A stretch of DNA of 64,000 bases, taken from positions 595,844,818 through 595,908,817 of the forward strand of contig OY728158.1 of NCBI GenBank assembly GCA_963277665.1. Reading direction: 5' to 3'. Under the pieces are notes generated by a model. The model was not told the DNA's origin. It did no database searches and was given only the letters and a program-made list of their open reading frames with translations. Made by a program: the position numbers and the translations under genes. The stretch comes from Viscum album (taxonomy: Eukaryota; Streptophyta; Magnoliopsida; Santalales; Viscaceae). Of the stretch, positions 48,526-60,503 are shown in pieces (position 1 is the stretch's first letter; each line of letters begins with the position of its first letter).

Positions 48526-51500
48526 AAAAAAACATTATTCTATTTTAACTTATTTTATATTATATATAATAACTTTGGAAATCATATCCAAAAAACATTT
48601 TGGATATCATCCAAAAACCTTTTGTAAAGATATCATTGACTTCACTATACATAACCAAATTTTTAATACCATGTGAATTACATTCCAAAACTCCTTTTGG
48701 AAGACCTCTAAAAAACTTTTATATTAGCATAATGGGTTAAGCTCAACCCCCATTCATTAAACCATAAAGTGTGACCCTATGAGCCTGTACAACATTGAAA
48801 ACTAATATGAATCTACAGATTCATAAATGTAAGAAAATTTAAATTCCTAGAAAGAATAAATTGTACTTAATATTAAAAGGTATATGGAATGATCTCCATA
48901 AAACTAATTTTTTACGCTATTTCTATAATAGAATACCCTAAACCCTTTTAGAATAATGTAAAATTTACTCTATTGTGATAACTAATCCCAATTTTTAAAA
49001 TTTTCTTTTTTACTATTATATCCTAAAAACTTTTTGGATATCAAGAGTGATCCAATTTTCAAATTTACTGGTAAGATCCTATAAAAAATTGTGATGTTAA
49101 CTTATTAATGATAAATAAATGAAAGTCTTTATATATTTTTATCATTATATATCCTAATCTCTTTAGGATATTAATTAAACAAAACTATAATCTTAGACTT
49201 TTATAAACCTTTATTTGTTAGCTATAAAATTTTATAATTCCAAACATACAACCACTATCCTTTTAGTCACTATATTTATTTATGAATATCATCATAAGAT
49301 ACAATAACTACATTTTGATTAAGAGATATCATTTATTTACTTTTTTAGTAGGAATACTTAACAAATAAACAATTGTGTCTATATATTCTCTTCAAAATAT
49401 ATTATATGATGCTGATGAATCATACACCACAGGTATACAATTAATCATTATATGTTTTTCAAAAGAAATAATTGTTAACTATCAACATATCATATCACAT
49501 AAGAGAAATATGATGGTGTCATTCATCCTTTAATTAGATTCTCCAAATCTGGAATGATTCCTTTAAATTAAAATCATATTTAGTAACTCATTTTTTATAA
49601 AACAAATTTATACTACAAGATCAATTAATTATTGTTTGATAATTAACTCCTATTTATTTACAGCACCTATGAAATATACATTTGGTATCACATACCATTG
49701 AAACATAAATAATTCTATCTATAACCCTTATACATGATATATACATTCCATGGAGTTTCTTAAAAATATTTTAGTTATTTTAAATAGTCCTATAATATGG
49801 AGTTATTAGTCATCCTTCCTGAAAATCACTTGATTTAAATGACCTTAACTATATTTTTAATGAATTGTTTATCAACTTTTCAACAAAATTTTATTCTTTT
49901 GGTTTAAACTTTTACCCACTAGTGTTGACCATACAATATTTATAAATTAGACATTGTATATCTGGTTCATATATTCTAAAAAATATGATAATATTGAGTA
50001 ATATTTTTTAAATTATTTTATATTTTCATAACTTTTCCAAAAATGAAAATAGGATTAACTCCATAACCTCAAAAATCCATTTTATAGTTATTTAAATAAT
50101 TTTATATAATTGAAAAAAATCATAAACTATGTTTATTATAAAACCCATCTCATTTTCCTTAAAAAACCATTGTTTATGTACTCTAACCTAGGGGAAAATA
50201 ATGAAAATAAAAATTCTTATTATATATTCAACTAATCTTGAAGTATCCAAGTCCCAAATGTAGAAACACATTTAATATATTACTTAGAACTAACTTCTAG
50301 ATTGACCATTCATTTATTTTTTTTATTTTTTCATACATTATCTTGTATATTCATAAAACTTGTAAAATATATATTTGGTATCATATACCATTTAAATAAA
50401 AGAAATCAATTTTGTAACATTTATATCTGGTGTGGACCTTCCACTAGGATTATTCCATCCTCTCAGGTAATCTAGGTAATTTCTTCACCAATGGTCAACA
50501 TTAATATGATGAAAACATTTTCCTTACATATTTTTTTCTCATCTTGATAGGATGTGTGGACTCTCAACAACCTCTTTTAATCCCCTTTTGGATATAACCT
50601 TTACCCTTTTCCTTATATATCATCAACTTGGTTCATGATTCTAAAAACACTTTCCTTTCTAAGAAATCCTCAACATATTGAGGAGGTTCAATAAATATTT
50701 AAAAAGATTATTCATATTAGAATTTACAAAAAACGTCCAAAACCTTTTCATAAGTGAATTCATAATGAAATTTGAGTCCAATTCAATATTAAGGGGTGAA
50801 CCTATCCTTTCTAAATCATTGAGATACCCAGAAAATTGAGTACATGGGTGGATACTAAAGTTTTATATGTTATATTTCATTGAAAAAAAGATATTTAAAT
50901 ACATTATATTGTTCATTCCTTGCATAATATTGATAGATAAGGTTATCTATCATTTTATTGGCACTCAATATAACATGTTGTTTTTGAATATTTTATTCCA
51001 TGGAAATAAGCATGAGTGTGGAGACTACTTTTTCAACTTTTTCATTCTTATCATAGTTATTTCAATCATTATGTTGAACATTTTAATAATTTTGTTTCTC
51101 AAGGATCGGTTTTTCCAACACATAGAAATTTTCTTATTATTTTAGAACTATTATCATGTTTTTGAATAATCCATGGAATTCACTACCACTTAGTTTCAAT
51201 TTATCAAGGATTGATATCAAGGTTAATTTTGATTATGATTTCATTTTTCTACAATATATTGTTTTCTCTAATGAGTATAATGTTTTATATACATTAAACA
51301 AGGACTTTTATTAAATGGGGTACCACTAAATTTATGACCCCGTTAAAAAATATCATATCCATTAGTGGGCAAAGATCTATAGTTCACCATGACTTAAAAT
51401 TGTTTTTCAATTTATATTATCCATGATTATTTAGGTAGGAAATAATTTTAATTGAAAAAATTGTTACAATTTGATATTTGATCGAATAACCCTTTATCTA

Positions 51501-52127
51501 ATTCATCATATGGAAAAACTAAACTCCATTACATTAGTATCCTAACAATTAAGGATTATCATCTAGTGTAACCTAAAGAAAATTACAAGAATAATCTATC
51601 AAAGTAAAATCAAGGGATAATTATATTGATATTGACCTACCTAACAAGATAATATAAAACTACTTATATCTTATTTCCTTACACAAGATAATCCAAGGCT
51701 ACCCATGATGATCTCGACAATACCTGGTTCAATGATTAAGGTCTTCACAAGTTCGACTTTGGAAGGATTCTAACACTTGATATTTTATGGGGGTTCTATT
51801 TTTCCCATATTATATCATGTTATTCCTCTTTATATATCCATGATTTTAGTAATTATGTTTAGAATAACATTCCATGCACTAAACCAATATTTTCAAACCA
51901 TATTAACATGTAGCTCATTACAAAACCCCAAAGATTGTGTTACTCACACAAAATTGAATCCAAACATATTTACACATATCCAAATGCATCACAATAATAA
52001 GATACATGAACATTTCTTGTAATGTAATATAGTTACATGATATTGGGAATATCTATATGTGTAAGACCCAATAGACATATCACCAACCCAATTCACCATT
52101 CTAGATAAGGTATAAGACTCCAGAATT
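48526..52127 (-). pseudogene. Very decayed copia interior, minus strand
   Basis: Near 49750-49770 the minus strand has TAAGAAACTCCATGG, an exact 15-base match to 30443-30457 in the plus-strand copia interior, within a weaker alignment. This supports a copia integrase-end remnant. Two similar 30-base blocks occur at about 49672 and 50368 (AAATATA-ATTTGGTATCA-ATACCATT). The frame 50867-51145 encodes a hydrophobic, F/I/L-rich string typical of T-rich DNA, and 51777-52022 is similar; neither is a credible gene. Confidence 0.35.
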
Positions 52128-53156
52128 GTAACATCCTAACCCAAATCATTGGGTCAAAGATTGAATTCCATATGTTCTTAGGGGTGACTTCCCATGTTCC
52201 AGAGGTTGAAAACTTTTAGTGAGTATACCGTGGGGAGTCTATAACCTCAATTATAGTAGAACATAATAAATAAATAACTATAAATGAAAACAATATATAA
52301 TTAGAGTAAGTGGAACACAAATAAAAAACCATCAGAATAGTATGAATGTGGAACAACATACTCAACCTAAAACAAGTCATTGATCACCAAATAGACCTAT
52401 CCCATATATTAAAATAAAGGATAAAATTATAAGAATCACTACTCCCACTCAAATACACATATCATTTTGGTCACCAGACTCATAACGAACTAACCCACTC
52501 TACGATAAACCTTGATCCTCGACCCAACCTATAAGTATAAGGAGTAGGGGATGCTCATGTACAAAAGTTCAATGGAAACACCAGTAGGGTGTGTTTACAA
52601 CTCAATAGGGTACCAACCAAATGGTTCTATAAAAATCTAGTAAAATTTTATGTATATTCATGTGATCTCATTAGAAAGTAAATAAAAAAAATTACCACAC
52701 AAGAATAATATATACTCACTAATTAACAAGTATGAAATAAAAACCAATATGATTATGGTAGGGTGCTAATTTATCCATTATGAAACCCAACCATACTTTC
52801 TTTAGCTCAATGTTAGAAATAACTTCATCCAAAATCCAGACACATCCCCCATGATAGGATAGTCCACAAACATGTCTAACATATCACTCATTATGGGACA
52901 CTCTAATTCATGTAGAATAATAATTTGACACATCCCATTTGGGGGATATTCCACTATGATCAACCAGTATGATCAACTAAAAAATATATGAGAAAAATTC
53001 ATACTATACATGATGAAAGTGATAGATAAAACATCACTTCAAATCAAGAAGGTTCCATAGTAATTACAACCTACATGTAAGAAATATAAGCATATTTCTC
53101 AGGGACAGACACACACACCTCATGTGATAAATCATTAACCATAGGTCTCATGGAGC

Positions 53157-53175
53157 TACACACACACACACACAC
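53157..53175. repeat. (CA)n microsatellite
   Basis: A perfect run of about nine CA units; it makes the cysteine-valine string in the 53071-53253 minus frame, which is not a gene. Confidence 0.85.
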
Positions 53176-55095
53176 CATGTGATCAAATATCAATATAGTC
53201 TTAATAGCAAATGAATATAGGAAATATGCAACTATCCAAGCCTCAACCATCAACGTCCAGACAATAATCCATCACACAATTTCTAACATGGCCCTTGGAA
53301 CATTTTTAATTTATTAGGCATATTTCAATTAATTAGTTAAGAAAAGTATTTCATTAACTAATTAAGCATGAAACTAGGACTCTCAGTTTCATTTTTTTGG
53401 TCAATTAATTAATGTTTATTCCATTTTATTCATATCACAATTATGAATTAAGGACCATTCAACTAAGGTGGTGAACCTCATGTCACATTACAATAAATGG
53501 CAAATAATACTATAGGGTATAGTACTAAGGACCAAATACCTCAATCAGATCCAACTTCAAGGAAAGAAAAGACCAAAAACTTCATTCACATTGATGCAAG
53601 TCCATTTAGGCTACAATATTCTCTATAAAGTTATTCTCATGAAAAATCATTCCAATCAATTAATTATAAATAAATTATTATTAAGTTAAATATTTCAAGA
53701 ACTAATATTTAAAATATAAATACACCCCTGATATAGAGACCCTATTAATTTGAGGGTTATATAATCCCAGACACACTATTCATATAATGAAAACCATACA
53801 TATGTGTTCTACAAGATCATTAAACATTCATCATATCATTACACTATAACCCGTGAAAATGAAGCAGGTTTCATAAACTTTTTATCAATTAATCATAGCA
53901 TAACCCATGAAAAATAAATGGGTTTCATAAAAATCAAATCATCATAAACAATATAGAGAAATAATAGGGATGATATTATTATATCATGTCCCCAGTAATA
54001 CATAATTACCACGATATGATGTTATCATAGATGAAAATTCCATTCAAAGAATCATTGGAATGTTACTCAGGGAAAATAAGTTTTTAGTTTGAAATAACTT
54101 ATTAAAAATTTAATAATTTACAAATTATTAAGGAATTTTATTAATGAAAATAAAAATGAAAACTTTTAAAGTAATAATAAATCATTGAGGACTCATGATA
54201 GTGTAAAATCCCATTCATGTCACGTAATTTAAAATAAAACAACCCATTCACACTTTTTTGAAAAGTAAAAAAGTACCACATTTGGAAAACACAAGAATAT
54301 TTATTTTAAACCATTTAAAAAATTTAAATATTGGGGAAAAAACGAATTTAAAGAATCATAATAGAGTATTTATAAAAATTCATGAATTTTTTTTAGAAAA
54401 TAATAAAATGGAAGAGAATTTATTTTTGATTGAAGATAGAACTAAAGTATGTTTTAATTAAGAACATTCTTTCGATCTCTTGAGTAATTAAAATGCGGAA
54501 AATAAAAGGAAAACATGTATTATTTATAATTAACTAGAGTATAATAAAATTAATTTGATTTTTGAGAGTTATATCATGAAAATTTTAAATCAGAAACATA
54601 ATCATAAAGAATTCTGATAAACAATGGGATTGTAATATAAAACCCTTACCACATGGATAACTTTCAAATGAAAACGTCATGAAATAGAAAATATTTTATG
54701 GATATGTATATCAATATAATGTTCATGATAATAATCATAAAATAAACTTATTTTCAGTATATGTACCATAGAAAATAAACAAGTGGTGAATACGACATGT
54801 GTCTCACTGAAATAAAAGTGAGGTGAAAATCCCTTACCGCCAGTCTCAAATTTAAAACTCCTATATAATAAGAACATATTTATTAGAAATATATTAAACA
54901 ACTATAGTAAGATATATAATAACATTTATGATTTACTTAAAACCTTTTATCACCTTTTTAATAACAATTATTTATTAAAATCTTTCTTCTAGGTGAAAAA
55001 TGTTTTGTTTTTTATGTATGTTTTGATTTAGTAGTTTTGGTCCTTGTGAATTGATCATGGTTTCATAATCTCCAGAATATTAATCATAATATAAA

Positions 55096-55123
55096 TATAA
55101 TATATATATATATATATATATAT
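55096..55123. repeat. (TA)n microsatellite
   Basis: A perfect run of about 14 TA units. Confidence 0.85.
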
Positions 55124-55326
55124 CTGTAATGTATAAATATAGAAAAATTAATTACACCATTCATGAAGATGATATACTATATATATATGCAGGAATGCTA
55201 TTTTCACTTTATAAAGAATGGAGTGAAATAAATTTAAATATTAAATCCACCTTATAGAATAATTATTAGATAATTTAAATCATATATATTAATTAAATCT
55301 ATCCTTATTACCATCCATGTAAATTG

Positions 55327-55605
55327 GAAATAAAAAACGAATCACATCGCTTAATGAAGGTGGTAGTCTGCACGTACACACGAGCAACATTATTATTTTC
55401 CAACAGATTGGAAGGTAAGAATTTAGATGAGATATTATAATTTCAGAAGTATAATTATGTTTTAAATATAATATATATATATATATATTAAATAAATCAT
55501 TATATCCAATCTTGGGAGGTGGTAATGAAAAATGAATCGCATCAGTTTGTGGGGTGGTAGTCCTCCATACACACGATCGATGGTTTCATTTCCCATTTGA
55601 TGGAA
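55327..55605. repeat. 195-bp tandem duplication with (TA)n
   Basis: GAAATAAAAAACGAATCACATCG with GGTGGTAGTCTGCACGTACACACGA (from 55327) recurs as ATGAAAAATGAATCGCATCAG with GGTGGTAGTCCTCCATACACACGA (from 55524). The offset is about 195 bases. Both copies end in a TTGGAAGG / ATGGAAGAGG block. Confidence 0.7.
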
Positions 55606-56149
55606 GAGGATATGGATATAGGTTATTTAATTAAAATAATAAGTATTATTATATTTAATATAATAGTTTTATTATTTAAATATAGTTGGAGAATAATTTA
55701 AGGAGGTAAAAGAAGAAATAAAATGAAAATGCCTGGTTAAGAACTTTACATCTTCTTCGGGTAACCACTTTTGGTTAATAAAAAAAGCTTTTATAGAATG
55801 GTTTTAAAATAATAATAGGTAACATAGATCCTAGGGAGGGATGTGAGAAAAAATATTTGGTAGGTATTTACTAAACTAAAAGGCTTTTTATGTGAGGAGA
55901 GGAGAGGAGACAAGGTGCCCTTTTATAATTAAGGTGAGTGGAACACTTGTAATTTTCCAAAAATTTACAATAATGTCAAGTAAAATTCTTTAATAAAATT
56001 ATAAAAAATGGTCCATTAAAAAACATTATATGATAAAAGGTTTAAATATGTACCTAAAATAGAATTTATACACGTTTTATGTCATTTTAACCCCTATATT
56101 TTTAGTTTAACTCCTTATAAACCTGTTTTAACCATAACTGTCGTAACAT

Positions 56150-56637
56150 ATTTTTTACTGTTTTTAAAATTCATCCTGAAAAAATTTTAAGTTGAACATA
56201 TTAAATAATAATAATAATTATTATTATAAATATTTAATTTATTTTATCAAAATATATTTATATATGTGTTAGAATTTAATTAAAAATTAAACCAGAAATC
56301 TTGACAAAAAAGTGGTTTTCCAAAGAAAAGGTTTTATTAAGTATAAAAAGTTTTTAAATAAAAATTAAAAAATAAAATAGATTCAAATTACCTAAATTAG
56401 ATTAATAATAATATAATTTAACTAATTTTACTTTTAAAACAATTTTAAAATAAAATATAAATGTTGTAAATGCTTTAAAAAAAATAAAATTGTAATAAAA
56501 ATCAATATTTTTCACCATTCATCATAAAATTAATAAATTTATAAAACTATTAAAAAGTAAATGTATGATAACATTGGAATGTTCAATTAAAAAATTTAGT
56601 TCATTATGTAAAGTTAATTTTCTATAATTTTCATAAA
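56150..56637. other. Very AT-rich spacer, nothing recognised
   Basis: A stretch rich in A/T with ATAATAATAATTATTATTAT near 56206. No coding and no element ends are seen. Confidence 0.45.
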
Positions 56638-56639
56638 TT

Positions 56640-59100
56640 TGTAACACTTCGACTTTTGTCAAAGTTACAAATTATTTTTTTGTTTAAATTCATTAGTTTG
56701 GCCCTAATGATGATGCCTATGGAGTCAAGGAGAAAAAAAGGGTGTTCGGGGCTTATTAAAATCCAAGATCCTAGAAATTTTAGAATACATATTAGGATTC
56801 ACTTTTATAAGAAACCATGCATCATGTCCCACATGATTTCCCTAAACCGTGTGGTGTGAGATAATGGGGTGGTGGGGGATGCTTGGTTTGTATGAAATCG
56901 TACGAGCTCAGGGTCACACCCATGAATGTTTGATGATATCTAGTGTAGTGTAATTTTTCACAGTTTTCAAACAGTTATTCAAACTGTTTTCCTCAACTGC
57001 GTGTGTGTGTGGGGGGGGGTCCTCCATAGGTAGTGGCATGGCACATAGTTTTACCAACTGTGCGACAAAAATGTATTTCCTTATCTATGTGAATGAAATT
57101 AATAATTTGACATTAATGGTTGTTTTAGCCCACCCCATCTATTCTCCCACTCATTTATTGGGGTGAGACCTTCCAACCTCCTCCTGTAGCATCTTATTCT
57201 CCTCTTTTCTAAGGATCAAACGATCTCCCTCATTCGGTATCCAAATCACTCTCTATCAGATCCATCAGAAATATTGAGGTAAGATTTACACTCCTCATAC
57301 TTTCATTATTAATTAATATTCTCCTTGGTTTTCTATATTTATATTAAAGATTATTTTCCCCATTTTCAAGTCATTTGATGAATTCTTTAATAACAATCAT
57401 TCAAGATATTATAAAGTGAAACACGGGATGAGGGTAGCACTATGGGGACAAGGTAGGTGGTTTCAGTTATTTACAATTGTTTTGTTCCATACTATATCAT
57501 ACACTATTATGTCATGATCTAGACCATTCTAGAGACACCTATTAATTGTTAAATTAAGTAAATTTAAGGCCTTACATTTACAAGTGAGACCCTAGATACC
57601 AGGAAATCAACCTCTTAGGATGATCGCATTAACTCATTCACCCATAATGGTTCTTCTCTAACATAGAGGACTTTTTAACTTATTCTAAATTGGCTAAAAA
57701 ACCTTGAGGGGGGTTTCTTTATACTTTATTTCATTATTTAAGGAATTTAGTTTAAGTTAGTGATTAACCATGAGTTAATACCAACACCTTATACCATAAA
57801 TGATTTTCTTAATTAGAAAAATTGTTAAAATATGATAAAAATTATTACTTTATTAATGGTATGATATTAATAACCAAATCATACCTCTACCTTCTACCAT
57901 GGGTGATACAATGGGTTCTGACTTAAGGAACCATTGGGTGGGTTCATCATGTTTTTTATTTAGTTCATTAATGAATTTTAAATGTGCTAGGGGAGACACT
58001 AGCTATGTCTGTGATGGGATCACCATGCATTTTCTATTTTACCTCCAGACATGTGAAATTGGTTCTCTATGGGAGAACCCATAGATTGTCTTAGTGGCGC
58101 GATGGTCATACCATGACATAAGAGAGAATTGGGACCCTAAGTGTGATACCAGGGATGGAATTAGAGGTTCATGTTTTCTTCACACCATTATTGGGGTGAC
58201 TCATTGGATATCGTTCTTGGGTCACATTAGATGGAATCCTTTGGTATCAGAATTGTATAGATCCCCTGGAGTCATACTTTTAATTAAATTAGAATTTCCA
58301 TAGACAGTCTCAGGGTGACTATCAATATTTTTTAAAGAGGTTAAATTTAATTAAAAGGTATGTGAATGATTTTAAATAATAAATAGGTATTTGGAATTGT
58401 AAATTTAATTATGTGTCTAATGAGCTTAATCACAATCTAGTGGATATTCTAGATCATTATACATAATCCCACTCATTTTTCTTGTACAGGATCCTGTAGT
58501 TCAGAAACACCAGCTTGGGCCGAAGCAGTTAGAGTTGGATGGGTGTCCAATGTGGAACCAATTTTGATGTACCTTTGCATTTAATTATATCTTACATTCA
58601 ATAGTAATGACACAATTTTCATTTTATATTTTATGATATTGATTGATCTAGGCATCGTTGGTGTTGGACTACTAGGATTATATTTACCACCTTACTTGGG
58701 TCACCTTTGGTACCCAATTATACTTCATTATTGTAGGCATATATAAATATAATTGGTCATATTATTATTATTTATTTACATTTTAAGATGAATTACATGG
58801 GAAGAAGATCAAGCCCATGCTTGAGAATCTTGTAGTATTAGTTTTTCTATTTTTATATTTTGTTAGCTTGTGATATATCCCTACTCCCCTATATCTCGTT
58901 TCCTTAATTTTTGTTTACCTACTTGATCATAATCATCATTATCATTTTGTATATACATATTATTCATCTTCCTCTTATCATGTATATTTCTTGGATATTT
59001 CTGCAGCTTCTTATATTTCTACTATGAAAGGTTATTAGTCTGGTCATATAGTGTTTGATTATGATGTCTCTTATTTCTCATATATTTATTATTACACTAC
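56640..59100 (+). mobile_element. E3: LTR related to E1, right end unclear
   Basis: It begins TGTAACACTTCG, a typical gypsy LTR start, inside the inverted repeat TTTGTAAC (56638-56645) / GTTACAAA (56664-56671). Shared landmarks with the E1 LTR are GGTAGGTGG at 57452 (812 bases in), GGCCGAAGCAGTTAGAGTTGG at about 58518 (E1: GGCCGAAGTAGTTATTGTTGG at 21259), and CATCGTTGGTGTTGG with TTTGGTACCCAA near 58652-58720 (E1: CACCATTGGTGGTGG and TTTGGTACCCAA near 21388-21460). GTACAGGATCC near 58494 looks like a splice acceptor. Frames at 57899-58303 are LTR sequence. Confidence 0.6.
56999..57019. repeat. (GT)6 followed by G10
   Basis: A GT run passes directly into a G run, the same composite as at 35989-36013 in an unrelated LTR. 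Confidence 0.8.
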
Positions 59101-60374
59101 ACCCTAATCAATGAGGGAACACTCTCCCAAATAATTCACCCTATTACATCACTAATAGTTGGAAACCTTGGGTATTTAGGGAGGCCCTCATGAGGTCTTA
59201 TGGATCACTATCTCAGGGCACCTCTATGTGGCTTCCAGGACAGGATGATACAAATTGTAATTAGAGCTCATTTTTCCTTTTTTATAAAAATTTGGGTTTT
59301 GATAGGATATCAGGATTATTGGAATTTTGTAGTGAGAATGTTCTTAGTAGTATCTATCCCATGTATAGGTGAAAACCAATTTACCTAGGATGTGGAAAAT
59401 GATTCTATTTCTTGTGCTATTACAGATTTAGAGATTTGAGCATTTGGTGATGCACTCATTTTATAATATTTCAATTGTTGATATTATTATTATGGGGATT
59501 TATTCTACCATGGCATGATGATATTAGGGAATATAAAGTTCATTCACCATAACAGGCACCAAAGGACTGACTACCATGAATTATACTACGCCATTTCTAC
59601 TTTTCTACGTGCATTGTTTGTATTTCATGTACTTTTTATATTTTCTTTGATTTATATGCCTTGAAGTGTGCTAGTAATTCTTCTAGGATGAAATTATTTG
59701 TACAATTTGAGTGCTAAAATCAATCTAAATGGTTTATTATTTTTTATATTGATGGTGATAAAATAATTAATAAATTATGTCACATTATTTGGTTTGATTG
59801 ATGAATGCTAATGAAAATTTTAGAGACAAGTAATTCTATGAATTGGAAATGTAAGTTAATCAAATAAAATCACTATTTATGACCTGTAACATTCTGATAC
59901 TAGATTTATATGAGAAGTTGTAGTTAATTTTCATTACAAAACATGTTTATAAAGAGTATGAGACATTATAAAATTGGAATCGGTGAAACAATTAACTGAA
60001 TTATGATAACCATACCAAAATAAATGATAATAAACCCTAATAAAATCACATTTAAAATGAAAATATTACTTCTAGATGAAGATTTCAAATGAATTGTAAA
60101 GTGTTTTTCCACTGTACCTTGTATTTGACACTCTATATATTAGAACATCATTTTTGTTGAACAAGACCTTGCCCCTGACTCGACCTTTGCATCGGGAAGT
60201 AGGTTGTGTCCCCATTGATCCTTTTTGTTACCTTTTTTATTAATTATACTTGTTCTAGAAGAAGGATAAGTATTCTAACTAGATTGTAGGAAGGATCATA
60301 CATTTCATTTCTTTATCACTTCTCATATCTATTATAAATATTGTCTAAGGAATGTTCTTGGAAATTGTATATAT
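59101..60374. other. E3 end or further LTR sequence, unresolved
   Basis: No coding is recognised. TGTAACATTCTGATACTAG at 59885 resembles a gypsy LTR start and could mark another element. The frame at 59200-59388 has no recognisable content. The end of the E3 LTR and its PBS could not be located. Confidence 0.35.
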
Positions 60375-60503
60375 ATGACACTACGACGATCTCATGTTGT
60401 ACGACAAAGAAGTAGTGATGAGAACACTCCTACAAGGGTGGTCCCTGAGTCCCCTAGGATACCACCTATAGTTCCTACAGTATCCCCGATTTCTGGTATG
60501 TAA
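60375..60503 (+). pseudogene. Possible gag N-terminus truncated by E7
   Basis: A 42-codon frame starts MTLRRSHVVRQRSSDENTP and continues with ESPRIPPIVPTVSP before the E7 LTR start (TGTAAC) supplies its stop. The Arg/Ser/Pro-rich make-up resembles the disordered start of gypsy gag proteins, and its place after E3 LTR-like sequence fits. It could equally be an exon fragment or chance. No homology can be claimed by eye. Confidence 0.3.

Larger units (their letters stand above)
52128..56149 (-). mobile_element. LTR of the E4/E5 family, right end uncertain
   Basis: It begins TGTAACATCCTAACCC, matching the left ends at 32566 and 45842 including the following AAATCATTGGGTC (E4: AAACCACTAGGTTC). 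A possible right end is GTCGTAACA near 56149 (minus TGTTACGAC). The minus strand has a GGTAAGG donor-like site (plus CCCTTACC near 54832), as in the E2 LTR. It includes (CA)n at 53157-53175, (TA)n at 55096-55123 and 55467-55488, and a 195-bp tandem duplication. No partner LTR is in the window, so it may be a solo LTR. Confidence 0.5.

Noticed and set aside
50867..51145. 92-codon frame with apparent transmembrane segments
   Set aside because: Same T-rich bias, within a decayed copia interior on the opposite strand.
55096..55488. CRISPR-like or satellite array
   Set aside because: Only two diverged 195-bp units plus TA microsatellites; no regular spacers, and the setting is a plant LTR.
57899..58303. 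Two consecutive frames (61 and 69 codons) suggesting a small gene
   Set aside because: They fall inside the E3 LTR, have no recognised domain, and no initiation or splicing context supports them.
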